From: Arsenicitalea aurantiaca
Lineage (GTDB): Bacteria; Pseudomonadota; Alphaproteobacteria; Rhizobiales; Devosiaceae
DNA length: 64,000 bases
NCBI RefSeq assembly: GCF_003994485.1
Contig: NZ_RZNJ01000004.1
Span: forward strand, 1 to 64,000
Reading direction: 5' to 3'
The notes under the pieces were generated by a model that made no database searches, was not told the DNA's origin, and worked only from the letters and a program-made list of their open reading frames with translations. A program made the translations under genes and the position numbers. Positions 17,318 through 26,598 of the stretch are shown here, piece by piece; within the stretch, counting starts at the first letter, position 1, and each line of letters begins with the position of its first letter.

Positions 17318-19366
17318 ATGGTTTGGCGCATCGGGGTGGACTCGGGGGGCACGTTCACCGACGTCTGCCTTTTCAACGACGAAACCGGCCGGCTCGACAT
17401 CTGGAAAGTGCCCTCTACGCCGGACGATCCCTCGCGCGGCATCGCCGATGGCGTTTCGGAGGGCCTGTCGACTGTGGGCGCTCAGCCCGCCGAAGTCCGT
17501 TTTCTGGGCCATGGCACGACCGTCGCAACCAATGCGCTGATCGAACTGCGCGGGGTCAAGACCGGCCTTGTCGTTACCGACGGCTTTCGCGACCTGCTCG
17601 AGATCGGCCGCCAGAAACGGCCCAGCCTCTACGACATGAACGCGGAAAAGCCGGAAACGCTGGTGACGCGCGACCTGCGTTTCGAGGTTGCCGAACGCGT
17701 GCGTAGCGATGGCAGCATCGAGCTTCCCCTCAACGAGGCCGAAGTTCGCAAGGCGATCCGCGCCATGCAACGTGCCGAGGTCAAAGCCATCGCTATCTGC
17801 TGCCTTTACGGCTTCATGAACACCGCGCACGAAAAGCGCATACTCGAGATCGTGCGCGAGGAAGCGCTGGACCTCTTCGTCTCCGCCTCGCACGAAGTGG
17901 CGCCCGAGTTCCGCGAATACGAGCGCATGTCCACTACGGTGGTGAACGCCTATCTTGGCCCTGTCATGCGGCGCTACATCCAGCGCCTCAAGGCGCGGCT
18001 GTCGGATCTGGGGATCGCGATTCCGCCCCAGCTCACCCAATCGAACGGCGGCGTCATCGGCTTCGACGCGGCTGCCACCCTCCCCGTGCGGACGGTGCTG
18101 TCCGGGCCAAGTACCGGAGTTGTTGCCGCCCAGGCGATCGGCCGCATGGCCGAATTCGACAATGTCATCACCTTCGACGTGGGCGGCACCTCGTCCGATG
18201 TGGCACTGCTGCGCAACGGCGCCTGCGGCCTCACCAGCGAAGCCAGCGTTCATGGCTATCCGATCAAGGCCCCCATGCTCGACATCCATACCGTAGGTGC
18301 CGGTGGCGGTTCCATCGCCTTCGTGGACGGCGGTGGCCTGCTCAAGGTCGGCCCGCGCAGCGCGGGGGCCGATCCGGGCCCCGTCTGCTATGGCCGGGGC
18401 AATACCGAGCCGACTGTCACCGACGCTAATATCGTCCTTCAGACCCTGAACCCGGTCGAGATTCTGGGTGGGCGCATGAAGGTTCGGCGCGACCTTGCCG
18501 TCGAAGCTGTCGCGCGCCTTGCAGATCGGCTGGGTCTCAGCGTCATGGAAACAGCGCAGGGGATCATCTCGGTGGTCACTGCCAATATGGCCAAGGCCAT
18601 CCGTGTCATTTCGGTGCAGCGCGGTCACGATCCGCGCGACTATGCGCTCATGGCCTTCGGCGGAGCCGGGCCGCTTCATGCCGCCCGCCTCGCCCGTGAG
18701 CTCGACATGTCGCACGTTATCGTGCCGGTGACCCCCGGCACCCTTTGCGCCCTCGGCCTGCTGCTCACCGATCTGCGCGCCGATTTTGCCGCCAGCCGGC
18801 TGCTGCCACTCGATCAGGCAGCATTGCCCGTGCTGCATGAAGGCTTCGTGGAACTCGAAAAGCAGGCCGTAATCTGGTTCGACAGCGAAAGCCTCAGGGA
18901 GGATCGACGCCTGATCGGCCGCACCGTTGACATGCGCTATGCCGGACAGAACTACGAGCTCTCCGTCCCTGTCCCTGCCGGGCCGATCACTGCCGAAACG
19001 CTCGAGGCGCTGGAGGCCGGCTTCGAGGAGGCCCATCGCCAACGCTTCGGCTTCATCGCCGAAGGCGAGATCGTGCAGGTCGTTACCCTGCGGGTTGAGG
19101 CGACTGGCATCGTCGCCAAGGCCCAGTTCAACAGCCACCCCGACGCCGGGCCGTCCGCCGAGGGCGCGATCGTCGCGCGGCGCGAGGTCTATATGCCCGA
19201 GGCCGGCGGCATGGTCGAATGCCCGGTCTATGCCCGTGACCGGCTCCGTTCGGGCAATCGCTTCGCCGGCCCCGCCATCATCGAGCAGATGGACGCGACG
19301 ACTGTCGTGCTGCCCGGCATGGACGCAGTCGTCGATCCCTATCTCAACGTCATCCTCAAGGTGTGA
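17318..19366 (+). CDS. hyuA: Hydantoinase/oxoprolinase subunit A (HyuA family)
   Basis: 682 residues with the ASKHA-type ATP fold of N-methylhydantoinase A / 5-oxoprolinase. Motifs: GVDSGGTFTDVCLF at the start, GHGTTVATNALIELRG, GFRDLLEIGRQKRP, ATP-binding region ITFDVGGTSSDVALL, HTVGAGGGSIAFVDGGG and SAGADPGPVCYGRG. With HyuB it should open a cyclic amide (hydantoin, oxoproline, lactam or similar) at the cost of ATP. The ATG at 17318 is chosen since the family motif begins five residues later; the frame upstream overlaps the FAD gene. The 2-base gap to hyuB supports a heteromeric enzyme. The substrate cannot be told from sequence alone. Confidence 0.92.
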   Translation: MVWRIGVDSGGTFTDVCLFNDETGRLDIWKVPSTPDDPSRGIADGVSEGLSTVGAQPAEVRFLGHGTTVATNALIELRGVKTGLVVTDGFRDLLEIGRQKRPSLYDMNAEKPETLVTRDLRFEVAERVRSDGSIELPLNEAEVRKAIRAMQRAEVKAIAICCLYGFMNTAHEKRILEIVREEALDLFVSASHEVAPEFREYERMSTTVVNAYLGPVMRRYIQRLKARLSDLGIAIPPQLTQSNGGVIGFDAAATLPVRTVLSGPSTGVVAAQAIGRMAEFDNVITFDVGGTSSDVALLRNGACGLTSEASVHGYPIKAPMLDIHTVGAGGGSIAFVDGGGLLKVGPRSAGADPGPVCYGRGNTEPTVTDANIVLQTLNPVEILGGRMKVRRDLAVEAVARLADRLGLSVMETAQGIISVVTANMAKAIRVISVQRGHDPRDYALMAFGGAGPLHAARLARELDMSHVIVPVTPGTLCALGLLLTDLRADFAASRLLPLDQAALPVLHEGFVELEKQAVIWFDSESLREDRRLIGRTVDMRYAGQNYELSVPVPAGPITAETLEALEAGFEEAHRQRFGFIAEGEIVQVVTLRVEATGIVAKAQFNSHPDAGPSAEGAIVARREVYMPEAGGMVECPVYARDRLRSGNRFAGPAIIEQMDATTVVLPGMDAVVDPYLNVILKV

Positions 19367-19368
19367 AG

Positions 19369-21033
19369 ATGAGTCAGGTCGATCCTATCACCGTCGAGGT
19401 CATCGGCAGCGCCCTTACCTCCATCGTCGAGGAAATGGGCGAGGCGCTGGTCCGCGCCAGCTATTCCACTAATATCAAGGAACGGCGAGACTGCTCTACC
19501 GCCCTGTTCGACTGGCGCGGCAACACTCTCTGCCAGGCCGAGCATATCCCCATGCATCTGGGCAGCTTCATCGGCATAATCCCGCACATCAAGAAGCGCT
19601 TCGCCGAAGCCGACATCCATCCGGGCGACGTCTTCATCGGCAACGATGCCTATGAAGGGGGCGCCACCCACCTGCCCGACATCGTCCTTGCGGAGCCGAT
19701 CTTTTTCGAGGACCGCATGGTCGGCTGGGCCATCAACACAGCCCACCATTCCGACTTCGCCGATCGCGGGCACGCCCATATCTACCAGGAGGGCATCCGC
19801 TTGCCCCCGGTCAAGCTCTACAAGCAGGGGGTTCTGCAAAAGGACCTGCAGGACGTGTTCCTGCTCAATTGCCAGGTGCCGCATGAGCGCCTGTCCGATC
19901 TGCGCGCGCAGATGTCGGCCAACCGGCTGGGCGTTGAGCGCATGCAGGCGCTCTGTGCCAAATACGGCACCGCGCGCGTGCTGCAGGCCGGGGACGCCCT
20001 GCAGGACTATGCCGAGCGCAAGATGCGCGCTGGCATCGCGGCAATTCCCGACGGCACCTATCGCTTCACCGATTATTTTGACGACAGCCAGATGCCCGTC
20101 GAGATGAAACTGAGCATCGCCATCACCGTCAGCGGTGACGAGATGCACCTTGATTTCGACGCCCCCGACCAAGTCGCTGCCGGGCTCAACGTCATCTTCA
20201 CGGCGCTGCTTGCTACCTGCTACTACGCCGTCAAATCGGTGGTTGATCCCACCATCCTTCCCAATGCGGGCTTGTCACGGCCGCTGACGGTGACAGCACG
20301 GCATGGCTCGCTTCTCAACTGCAAGCATCCCGGCGCTGTCGACGGGCGCATCGCCGCCTGCCAGCGCGTCGCCGACATGGTGCAGGGCGCGCTCGCCCAG
20401 GCCTTGCCCGACCGGGTGCAGGCGGCCGGCAATGGCTGCTGCACCGGCGCCATCTTTACCGGCGAACGCGCCGATGGAAGCCTCTGGGTCTATCTCGAAA
20501 CCATTGGCGGCGGCGGGGGCGCGCGCCCCAAGGCCGACGGCCTGAGCGGGATTCATGTGCACATGACCAATACGTCCAATCTGCCGGTCGAAGCGCTCGA
20601 ACTCGAATATCCCCTCACCTTGCTGCGCTACGAACTGGTCGATGGCTCAGCTGGGGCCGGCACCTACCGTGGTGGCATGGGGTTGCGCCGGGTCTATCGG
20701 GCGGAAGGGCCTTGCAAGCTCAGCCTGCATGGCTCGCGCCTCCTATCCCAGCCCTGGGGCCTTTCCGGCGGGCTTCCGGCCGCCGGCTCTACCGCCGATT
20801 TCGGCGATGAGCGCACTTCGTTCGTCGGCTCCATCCCGCTCATGTCCGGACAGGTGGTCGAGATTGTCACGCCCGGTGGCGGCGGCTTCGGCCCTCCTTC
20901 CGGGCGCTCCCCGGAAGCTGTGGCGCGGGACATCGCCGAAGGCCGGATCAGCGCCGAGTTCGCGGCTAGGACCTATGGCCAGGCCGCCACCAGCGTTGCC
21001 GTGGCACACCCCGATCTGGCACCCGCCAGCTGA
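19369..21033 (+). CDS. hyuB: Hydantoinase/oxoprolinase subunit B (HyuB family)
   Basis: About 554 residues. The opening DPITVEVIGSALTSIVEEMG, then ALVRASYSTNIKERRDCSTA and CQAEHIPMHLGSF, and later GNDAYEGGATHLPD and INTAHHSDFADRGH, are hallmark HyuB segments with conserved histidines, aspartates and glutamates that form the metal-containing active site in related enzymes. C-terminal VTPGGGGFGPPSGR is also typical. GTG at 19363 overlaps the hyuA stop and is an alternative start; the ATG at 19369 is better spaced from AAGG at 19358. Catalytic partner of HyuA. Confidence 0.92.
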   Translation: MSQVDPITVEVIGSALTSIVEEMGEALVRASYSTNIKERRDCSTALFDWRGNTLCQAEHIPMHLGSFIGIIPHIKKRFAEADIHPGDVFIGNDAYEGGATHLPDIVLAEPIFFEDRMVGWAINTAHHSDFADRGHAHIYQEGIRLPPVKLYKQGVLQKDLQDVFLLNCQVPHERLSDLRAQMSANRLGVERMQALCAKYGTARVLQAGDALQDYAERKMRAGIAAIPDGTYRFTDYFDDSQMPVEMKLSIAITVSGDEMHLDFDAPDQVAAGLNVIFTALLATCYYAVKSVVDPTILPNAGLSRPLTVTARHGSLLNCKHPGAVDGRIAACQRVADMVQGALAQALPDRVQAAGNGCCTGAIFTGERADGSLWVYLETIGGGGGARPKADGLSGIHVHMTNTSNLPVEALELEYPLTLLRYELVDGSAGAGTYRGGMGLRRVYRAEGPCKLSLHGSRLLSQPWGLSGGLPAAGSTADFGDERTSFVGSIPLMSGQVVEIVTPGGGGFGPPSGRSPEAVARDIAEGRISAEFAARTYGQAATSVAVAHPDLAPAS

Positions 21034-21063
21034 CCCCCCCTCCAAAAAAGAAGGATTAGACAC

Positions 21064-21492
21064 ATGGCCACTCCCAAGGTGATCAAGGTAAAATCGGGCA
21101 GCATTTTCGAAGACAAGGAGAGCTATTCGCGCCTCGTGGTCATCGATGACTGGATCTTCGCCTCAAATTCGGCTGGCCGCAATTACCAGACCCGCGAGAT
21201 GTCGACCGACGCGGTCGAGCAGGCCCGGCAATGCTTCAAGAACCTTGAGGGTGCGCTTGCCGCCGTCGGTGCCAGCCTGGGCGACGTGGTGCGCTCGCGC
21301 GTAACCATTCCCTACCGCGAAGATGCCGCCGCGGTGATGGCCGTTGTCGGCGAAAAGTTCAAGGGTATCGACCCCGCCTCGACCGTAACCTGCTCGCCCC
21401 TCGGCGCCGCCGATTTCAAGGTCGAGATCGAGCTGACCGCCTATCGCGGCGTCGCCGCTGCCGGGGCGGAATATATCAACATCACGCTCTGA
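21064..21492 (+). CDS. Rid-family protein (YjgF/YER057c/UK114 fold)
   Basis: 142 residues, normal for Rid proteins, which form trimers with active sites at the interfaces. AAGAAGG precedes the ATG. The segments DDWIFASNSAGRNY, AVEQARQCFKNLEGALAAVG and SLGDVVRSRVTIPY follow the family. The position of the catalytic arginine of RidA (within PARS) reads PAST here, so this is probably one of the Rid groups lacking that residue, and ordinary 2-aminoacrylate/imine deaminase activity should not be assumed. Its place after an FAD amine-oxidase-like gene and HyuAB suggests it acts on an imine, enamine or ring-opened intermediate of this pathway. Confidence 0.88.
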   Translation: MATPKVIKVKSGSIFEDKESYSRLVVIDDWIFASNSAGRNYQTREMSTDAVEQARQCFKNLEGALAAVGASLGDVVRSRVTIPYREDAAAVMAVVGEKFKGIDPASTVTCSPLGAADFKVEIELTAYRGVAAAGAEYINITL

Positions 21493-21503
21493 CCTGCGGC
21501 ATC

Positions 21504-21557
21504 GGAACCGCCCTACCGCGCGCCGGCACGGCGGTTCCTTTCTCTTTGGGGGTGTGA
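21504..21557 (+). terminator. Rho-independent terminator between the Rid gene and the DeoR gene
   Basis: GGAACCGCC (21504-21512) pairs with GGCGGTTCC (21540-21548), followed by TTTCTCTTT. The loop of 27 bases contains further GC pairing. It ends the catabolic operon 11 bases after the Rid stop and so separates the regulator. Confidence 0.75.
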
Positions 21558-21604
21558 GAATATGGGCGGGCATTGCACAATGCTCCCAATCGGAGAAAGC
21601 CTCC

Positions 21605-22426
21605 TTGAACTTTGACGACGAGCCTATTTCCGATGACATGCTGCCGGCCGAGCGCAAGGAACGACTGCTCGACTGGTTGAACCAGAACATGGCGGCGACC
21701 AACCAGGAATTGTCGCGCCTCTTCGGTACATCGGTGTCCACGATCCGGCGCGATCTCGATCAGCTGGCCTCGCAAGGCCTTGTGCGCCGTACCCACGGCG
21801 GGGCGGTGCGCGTACGCCGACAGGCGACCTGGGAATTCACCATCGACCTCGCACGCCAGACAGCGACGGAGGAAAAGCGCGCCATCGCGCAAGAGGCGAT
21901 CAAGCGGATCGAACCGCACCAGAGCATCCTGATCGATACCGGCTCGACCATGCACGAATTTGCCCGCGCCATCGCGGCGCTGTCGATCCCGCTCACTATC
22001 GTCACCAATGACGTGCTGGTTGCGAGCACGCTGGCCAACACCCATCACATCAAACTAGTAGTGCCCGGTGGCGCCTGCCGAGACGGCGCCTATACGCTGT
22101 TCGGCGAGCCGGGCCTGACCTTCATCCGTGATCTTCGGTGCGACACCTATTTCGCCTCAGCCCAGGCCCTCAATGCTGAATGCATCTCGGACACCACCGT
22201 GGATACCGTCAACCTCAAGCGCGCTATGATCAACGCGGCAAACCAGGTGGTCCTGCTGATCGACAGCTCTCGCTTCGGCGGCCGGGCGATGTACCGCGTC
22301 GCCGATGTCAGCGAAATCAGCGAGATCATCACCGATGACGGTGTCTCCGAGGAAGATACGGCGGCGTTTGCGGCCCGGAACACCAAGCTTACCCGCGTCG
22401 CCATTGGCGAATCCGTCGCCGACTAG
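21605..22426 (+). CDS. DeoR-family transcriptional regulator
   Basis: 273 residues if it starts at TTG 21605, which has GGAG 9 bases upstream; the ATG at 21638 (MLPAERKERLLDWL) is the alternative and gives the more usual length. The HTH (TNQELSRLFGTSVSTIRRDLDQL) and the linker GLVRRTHGGAV are typical of DeoR proteins. The C-terminal sugar-phosphate-isomerase-like sensor follows, with IDTGSTMHEFARAI, ITNDVLVA, VPGGACRDGAYTLFGE and LLIDSSRFG. Members usually bind a phosphorylated sugar or related metabolite. Likely regulator of the preceding operon and of the divergent importer, perhaps through the palindrome at 15148. Confidence 0.9.
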   Translation: MNFDDEPISDDMLPAERKERLLDWLNQNMAATNQELSRLFGTSVSTIRRDLDQLASQGLVRRTHGGAVRVRRQATWEFTIDLARQTATEEKRAIAQEAIKRIEPHQSILIDTGSTMHEFARAIAALSIPLTIVTNDVLVASTLANTHHIKLVVPGGACRDGAYTLFGEPGLTFIRDLRCDTYFASAQALNAECISDTTVDTVNLKRAMINAANQVVLLIDSSRFGGRAMYRVADVSEISEIITDDGVSEEDTAAFAARNTKLTRVAIGESVAD

Positions 22427-22961
22427 CGCACCGCCTTCAACAGCTCGTGCTGGCGGAGACTGCCCTTCAACGATCCAGTCGCCTCACTACCCGTGCGCTT
22501 CGCGCCAGCGTTCGATGAGAAGAGCGGGGCTTCGTATCTTCTGGGCAATCCTCTGGCATCCACCGGAGCCATAGCCATGCTTCAGGGAGCATCACCTCTG
22601 GGGGGCAACGCAGGCGCGCTGGGTTCGGCGCATACCGCAAGAAAGCCTCGCAAGCTGCGCCACAGTTTTTTCAACCGAACCGCCAATCGCCCAGTCAAAT
22701 GGCGCCAAGTCAAGACGTCCGCCATCTGCCTCCTTCTGGCGTCGCAGGACACAGGGATCCTAGATGGCTTCCAGTGCCCTTGATTATCAGATAGCGTTGA
22801 CGTGGCGGCTCTGGCTTTCAGGGCCGTAAACTTCAGGATTTTTGACTGGCCTCCCCAAATCGACGTGCATTCGGACCACGGGTTACGCTTTGCACCGTCC
22901 CACGGGGCTCAATGCCAAATGCTCTCGAGCATCACGGCAGAAGTCAGCGTAGGAAGGCATA
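22427..22961. other. Intergenic region, no gene recognised
   Basis: About 535 bases. A 96-codon frame (22493-22783 plus) has no motif or ribosome binding site. No terminator, repeat or RNA signature stood out. It should contain the promoter of the cyclase gene at 22962. Confidence 0.4.
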
Positions 22962-23861
22962 GTGGACACGCTACTCGAAACATCTCGTGAGAAAAAAGAC
23001 ACTGCATCGCTGATGCGGCGAGCTCTCGATCTGATGCCAGATGGCGTGCTGATCATCGGGAGCAACAGAGAGGTCCTCTACATGAACGAGGCCTTCGAGA
23101 CGCTATGGCGAATACCGAGATCGGTTGTCCTGCAGGGCGACCAGGCTATGCTTGTTCACGTACTCGAGCAACTCGATGATCCCGATGCCTTCATGCACCT
23201 CGTCAACCGCCTCTATGGTTCGACAATTCCATCGGAAGATCAGCTCTCTTTCAAGGACGGCCGGCTCTTCAATCGCCGTAGCGTTGCTTTGCCGGAGAAT
23301 GGCGGCGGGTATAGCCGCATATGGATCTTCAGTGACATCACAGAGGCTTGGAGCGCCAGGGTGGACGCACTGACCGGCTTGTTGAACCGCAGGGCCTACG
23401 CTCAAGAACTGCCAGAATTCATGGCCTCTGTGGCCGATCAAAGCATAAAGGCATTCGCACTTTTGGATGACGACAACTTCAAGGCGTATAATGACCGATA
23501 CGGCCACGCCAAGGGCGATGCTGTTCTAGAGCGGATAGGCGAACTGCTTCAGGTAGCCCTCAAGCGGAGCACGGATAGAGCCTACCGCATTGGCGGGGAG
23601 GAGCTCGCCGTAACGTCCAAGCATCGCGACTGTATGTCGGCCGCCGCGTTCTACGAAGGAATGCTGACAAGTATCCGCGCTGCCAAGATCGAGCATAGAG
23701 GCAACCCCCCGCATGGCTGCATCACGGTGTCAATGGGACTGGGGCTGTTCGAGGGAGCGCGGGAACCGGGGCAAATCTTCAGCGAGGTTGATCGTGCCCT
23801 TTATAGAGCAAAGCGCCATGGGCGGAACCGAATGGATCTCGCTCAGCTACCGGTCCATTAG
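22962..23861 (+). CDS. PAS-GGDEF diguanylate cyclase
   Basis: 299 residues: PAS at about 20-130 (MPDGVLIIGSNREVLYMNEA) and GGDEF at 137-295. The signature reads RIGGEEL (209-215), so the last residue is leucine rather than phenylalanine; the catalytic glutamates and the metal aspartates in LLDDDNFKAYNDRYGHAKGD are present. An RxxD inhibitory site (RSTD, 202-205) lies five residues before GGEEL, which predicts product inhibition. Start is GTG 22962 with AGGAAGG upstream. No membrane segment. It should make c-di-GMP; alone in its transcription unit. Confidence 0.88.
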   Translation: MDTLLETSREKKDTASLMRRALDLMPDGVLIIGSNREVLYMNEAFETLWRIPRSVVLQGDQAMLVHVLEQLDDPDAFMHLVNRLYGSTIPSEDQLSFKDGRLFNRRSVALPENGGGYSRIWIFSDITEAWSARVDALTGLLNRRAYAQELPEFMASVADQSIKAFALLDDDNFKAYNDRYGHAKGDAVLERIGELLQVALKRSTDRAYRIGGEELAVTSKHRDCMSAAAFYEGMLTSIRAAKIEHRGNPPHGCITVSMGLGLFEGAREPGQIFSEVDRALYRAKRHGRNRMDLAQLPVH

Positions 23862-24130
23862 CCTGCTCCCAGAGGCGGCGAAGTTGTCAGCGTTGCTCGA
23901 CCCGCCACCATCGGAAGATGTCCTTGGAACGGCACCCACAGCGTGAGGCTGTTAAAACCACCTGAGGGTACCGGAAACCGTTCTCAACGGCGAAGCCGGA
24001 TAGACACGCGTTGCGAGACCGTGACCACACCCAGTCGGGCGAACTGCCAAAGTTCGGATCTTATAAGGCGTCATAGCCTGCGGATCGTGGGGCCATTCAG
24101 GGTGACATGGCCGTTCGACACATCAAGCCG

Positions 24131-24757
24131 CTATTCCAGTGACTTGAGATAGGCGATAATCGCCTCGGCTTGGTCGGGCTCAAACTCGAACTCCGGCATT
24201 TCCGGATGGCCACTCGATAGTCCTTCGACCAGCGCCTCGGCAAGGTCTGCCACATCGTAGCGGCGATGAAGATCGCGAAACGCTGGCGCTGCCGTGTGCG
24301 GCCCCAAGTCTTCTAATCCCGTCGCGTGACAGGCGCCGCAATAGGTCTCAACCAGCGCCTTGCCCGTACGCATTGCGATTTGATCGGGCGTCTGGAGACT
24401 TGCAAGGTAGGCAACGACATCCTCGACCTCTGCAGGATTTCTCAGCCCGCGAAAAATCATACGGCTGCCCGGCTCAAAGTGCCGCGGTCGCGCGATGAAC
24501 TCGGCCAGCGTCTCGGCCGTCCAAACTAGCCCATTTTGACCAGCCTCACGCAAGGCCGCGCTATAGTTGAAATCCGGCAGGTCTCCCGCGCGCCGACCAA
24601 GCAGTTCATTCAATTGCGGCCCCTGACGGCTACCGGCCCCCAGCCCGATCTCGTGGCAGATAGCACATCGTGCGAAGACCTTGGCTCCCATCTCCACACT
24701 CTGGGCGGATGCGGGGGCACCCCACAGCATGATGACAAAAAGGCCAGCGCGTAGCAT
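24131..24757 (-). CDS. Dihaem c-type cytochrome
   Basis: 208 residues, exported: signal peptide MLRAGLFVIMLWGAPASAQ. The first haem domain resembles mitochondrial-type cytochrome c: CAICH (31-35), GPQLNELLGRRAG, FNYSAALR and probable axial methionine in GSRMIFRGL (Met100). The second, shorter domain has CGACH (140-144) and HPEMPEF (Met187). The frame stays open to 25057 but the upstream part is unlike any cytochrome and the signal peptide starts at 24757. It probably carries electrons in the periplasm for a dehydrogenase or oxidase; no partner gene is adjacent. Confidence 0.9.
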   Translation of the reverse strand: MLRAGLFVIMLWGAPASAQSVEMGAKVFARCAICHEIGLGAGSRQGPQLNELLGRRAGDLPDFNYSAALREAGQNGLVWTAETLAEFIARPRHFEPGSRMIFRGLRNPAEVEDVVAYLASLQTPDQIAMRTGKALVETYCGACHATGLEDLGPHTAAPAFRDLHRRYDVADLAEALVEGLSSGHPEMPEFEFEPDQAEAIIAYLKSLE

Positions 24758-25372
24758 CGACGCCCTTGCTGGCGCGTCACGGAGACGCACGATCGCATCT
24801 CTGGATTCAGCAGCTCCGCTAATGTTGCCCTCCCACAGCTTTGATTTCGGATCTCCGCCAACGCGGAATGTCCCCTCTCGTCCGACCTTGGCAAGCATCA
24901 CCGCGCAGAATGTGCTTGCCGACGGCAACATCGAGCCGCACGCGCGCCTATCCATCAAAAGTTGCAGCCATCCGACGTCGATATCTGGAATGCGCCGGCC
25001 AGCACTCCCGAATGACCTGACTTCGGCATCAAGTTCGCCTGAACCTGCTCCGTCCACAAGGGCAATTCGTCCCGTCCGGTGCCCGTGTTCGCGAGATGCC
25101 TAGGAGTGCCGCGGCGATGCGGTTCAGTTTTCGACTGCCAGTCTTAGCGTGCAATCGGACGGCCAATCACCGGCGAGCGGGCCGAAGCCGCAGTCTCTCT
25201 GATACACATTGAAGCAGAACGCTTTGGCAGGACGGTCTCACCCTCATGCTATTCTTGAATCGCGAATTGTGTCGGTGTCCCACAGCGCTTGAGTGCACTG
25301 TCGCTTTGTCCAATACGTATTCCAAACGTTATCGATCGAAGTGCACCCTGGCCGGTAGATGCCGCCCGCACC
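24758..25372. other. Region without recognised gene between cytochrome and kinase genes
   Basis: About 615 bases. The cytochrome frame extends into it but with unrelated residues. No repeat, RNA or terminator was found. It must contain the cytochrome promoter. Confidence 0.35.
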
Positions 25373-26314
25373 TTAAACCTCGAGGATCCAGGTCACACCC
25401 TGCGGTTCGAAACGGAGATCGACCTTGCCCACGGTACGCTCTACCATGTCGACCATGACTACGTGCCCAAACCCCCTTCGGACCGGAGCCGGCAGCGTCC
25501 GTGACACAGTCTCTCGCCATTCCAATCGCCACTGGTTAGCATCATTTGATCGCCAGGTTACGGTCAATCGGCCGGACGGTTCGGAAAGGGCCCCATGCTT
25601 GAGACTATTGGTGGCCAGCTCATGTAGCGCCATACCGACTGTCTGAGCATGCTGCGGGCAAACGGAGAAGTCGGGTCCATCGAATGCAATGCGATCATCG
25701 GACTCCATGGAAATGGTCCTAAATTGACTGGTCACAAGATCCCGCATTGACACTGCGGTCCAGTCCTGCGCAACGAGCAGATCATTGCTGGATGCCAGCC
25801 CCGCCAGGCGCGATGAGAAGGTCTCGAGAAAACGATCAGGCTCGGTACTTCGCGCCGTCGCCCGCGCAATGGCCATGACCACCGTGATGAGGTTCTTAGT
25901 TCGGTGGTTCAGCTCGCCCATGAGGTAGAGGGATTTTTGCTCAGCGTCCCGCTGTTCCGTCACGTCTATGTTGAGCCCTGTCATGCCGAGAAAGGTCCCG
26001 TCCCCGCCGAAGCGGGGGTTCGCCTCGGTCCGCATGATTCGATAGATGCCATCGGCGCGCCTGTAGCGGGCCTCAACTACGAAAGAGGTATGCGCAGCCA
26101 TTGCCTCGCTGAACGGCTGGCTCAACAGCGCGACATCGTCGGGATGGAGCGTTGAGCTCCAGTCGAACTGATCGAGAGCGTCGGGATCGACGCCCCAGAA
26201 ACGACGAAGTGAGCTGTTTAGGAACACGCAACGACCGAGCGCATCGCCCATCCACAGCATGGCGGGTGACGTCTCGGCAACAGCAATTGCCAATTCTTGG
26301 TCGGTCATGGACAT
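25373..26314 (-). CDS. PAS-domain sensor histidine kinase, HWE family
   Basis: 313 residues, soluble. PAS/PAC at about 10-120 (SPAMLWMGDALGRCVFLNSS, ends GLNIDVTEQRDAE). The phosphoacceptor region reads MGELNHRTKNLITVV with His137; the N-box is HELATNSLKHGA (231-242) and the WxE motif LEWRE (264-268) that defines HWE kinases follows. These are abundant in Hyphomicrobiales, often in general-stress or light/oxygen responses. No response regulator gene is adjacent, so the partner is encoded elsewhere. Two ATGs six bases apart could serve as start. Confidence 0.9.
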   Translation of the reverse strand: MSMTDQELAIAVAETSPAMLWMGDALGRCVFLNSSLRRFWGVDPDALDQFDWSSTLHPDDVALLSQPFSEAMAAHTSFVVEARYRRADGIYRIMRTEANPRFGGDGTFLGMTGLNIDVTEQRDAEQKSLYLMGELNHRTKNLITVVMAIARATARSTEPDRFLETFSSRLAGLASSNDLLVAQDWTAVSMRDLVTSQFRTISMESDDRIAFDGPDFSVCPQHAQTVGMALHELATNSLKHGALSEPSGRLTVTWRSNDANQWRLEWRETVSRTLPAPVRRGFGHVVMVDMVERTVGKVDLRFEPQGVTWILEV

Positions 26315-26598
26315 CTGCGAAGGACGCTACTTCATCAGAGGAGGGCAATGATCCCATTTTCAAGGACCTAGGACAACTGCCCGTATGTCTGCATGGCGCA
26401 AGAGACGCAGGTGCACTTACTCCATCCCGCATCTTTCGCATGTTGCACCGAGTGTTAAGGCCTTCAGGCCTTGCCGCGCCCTGCTCCTCCACGCTTTCCA
26501 CCCACTCGAACTTCGGTCGCTTCGACTGCGCTTCGGAGAAGACAGAGCCCGGCGCCACAGATCGCCGAGCCTTCGCAGCTGCGCACCACAAGGCGCTC
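26315..26598. other. Short region without recognised gene
   Basis: About 280 bases between the kinase start and recognisable transposase remains. It may include decayed upstream transposase sequence, but no frame matches well enough to call. Confidence 0.35.

Noticed and set aside
15796-17442. 548-codon open frame on the minus strand
   Set aside because: It lies fully opposite the FAD oxidoreductase and HyuA, whose family motifs are clear; long antisense frames are common in GC-rich DNA. Its residues show no domain.
17294-19138. 614-codon open frame on the minus strand
   Set aside because: Exactly antisense to hyuA, histidine/aspartate-rich low-information sequence, no motif.
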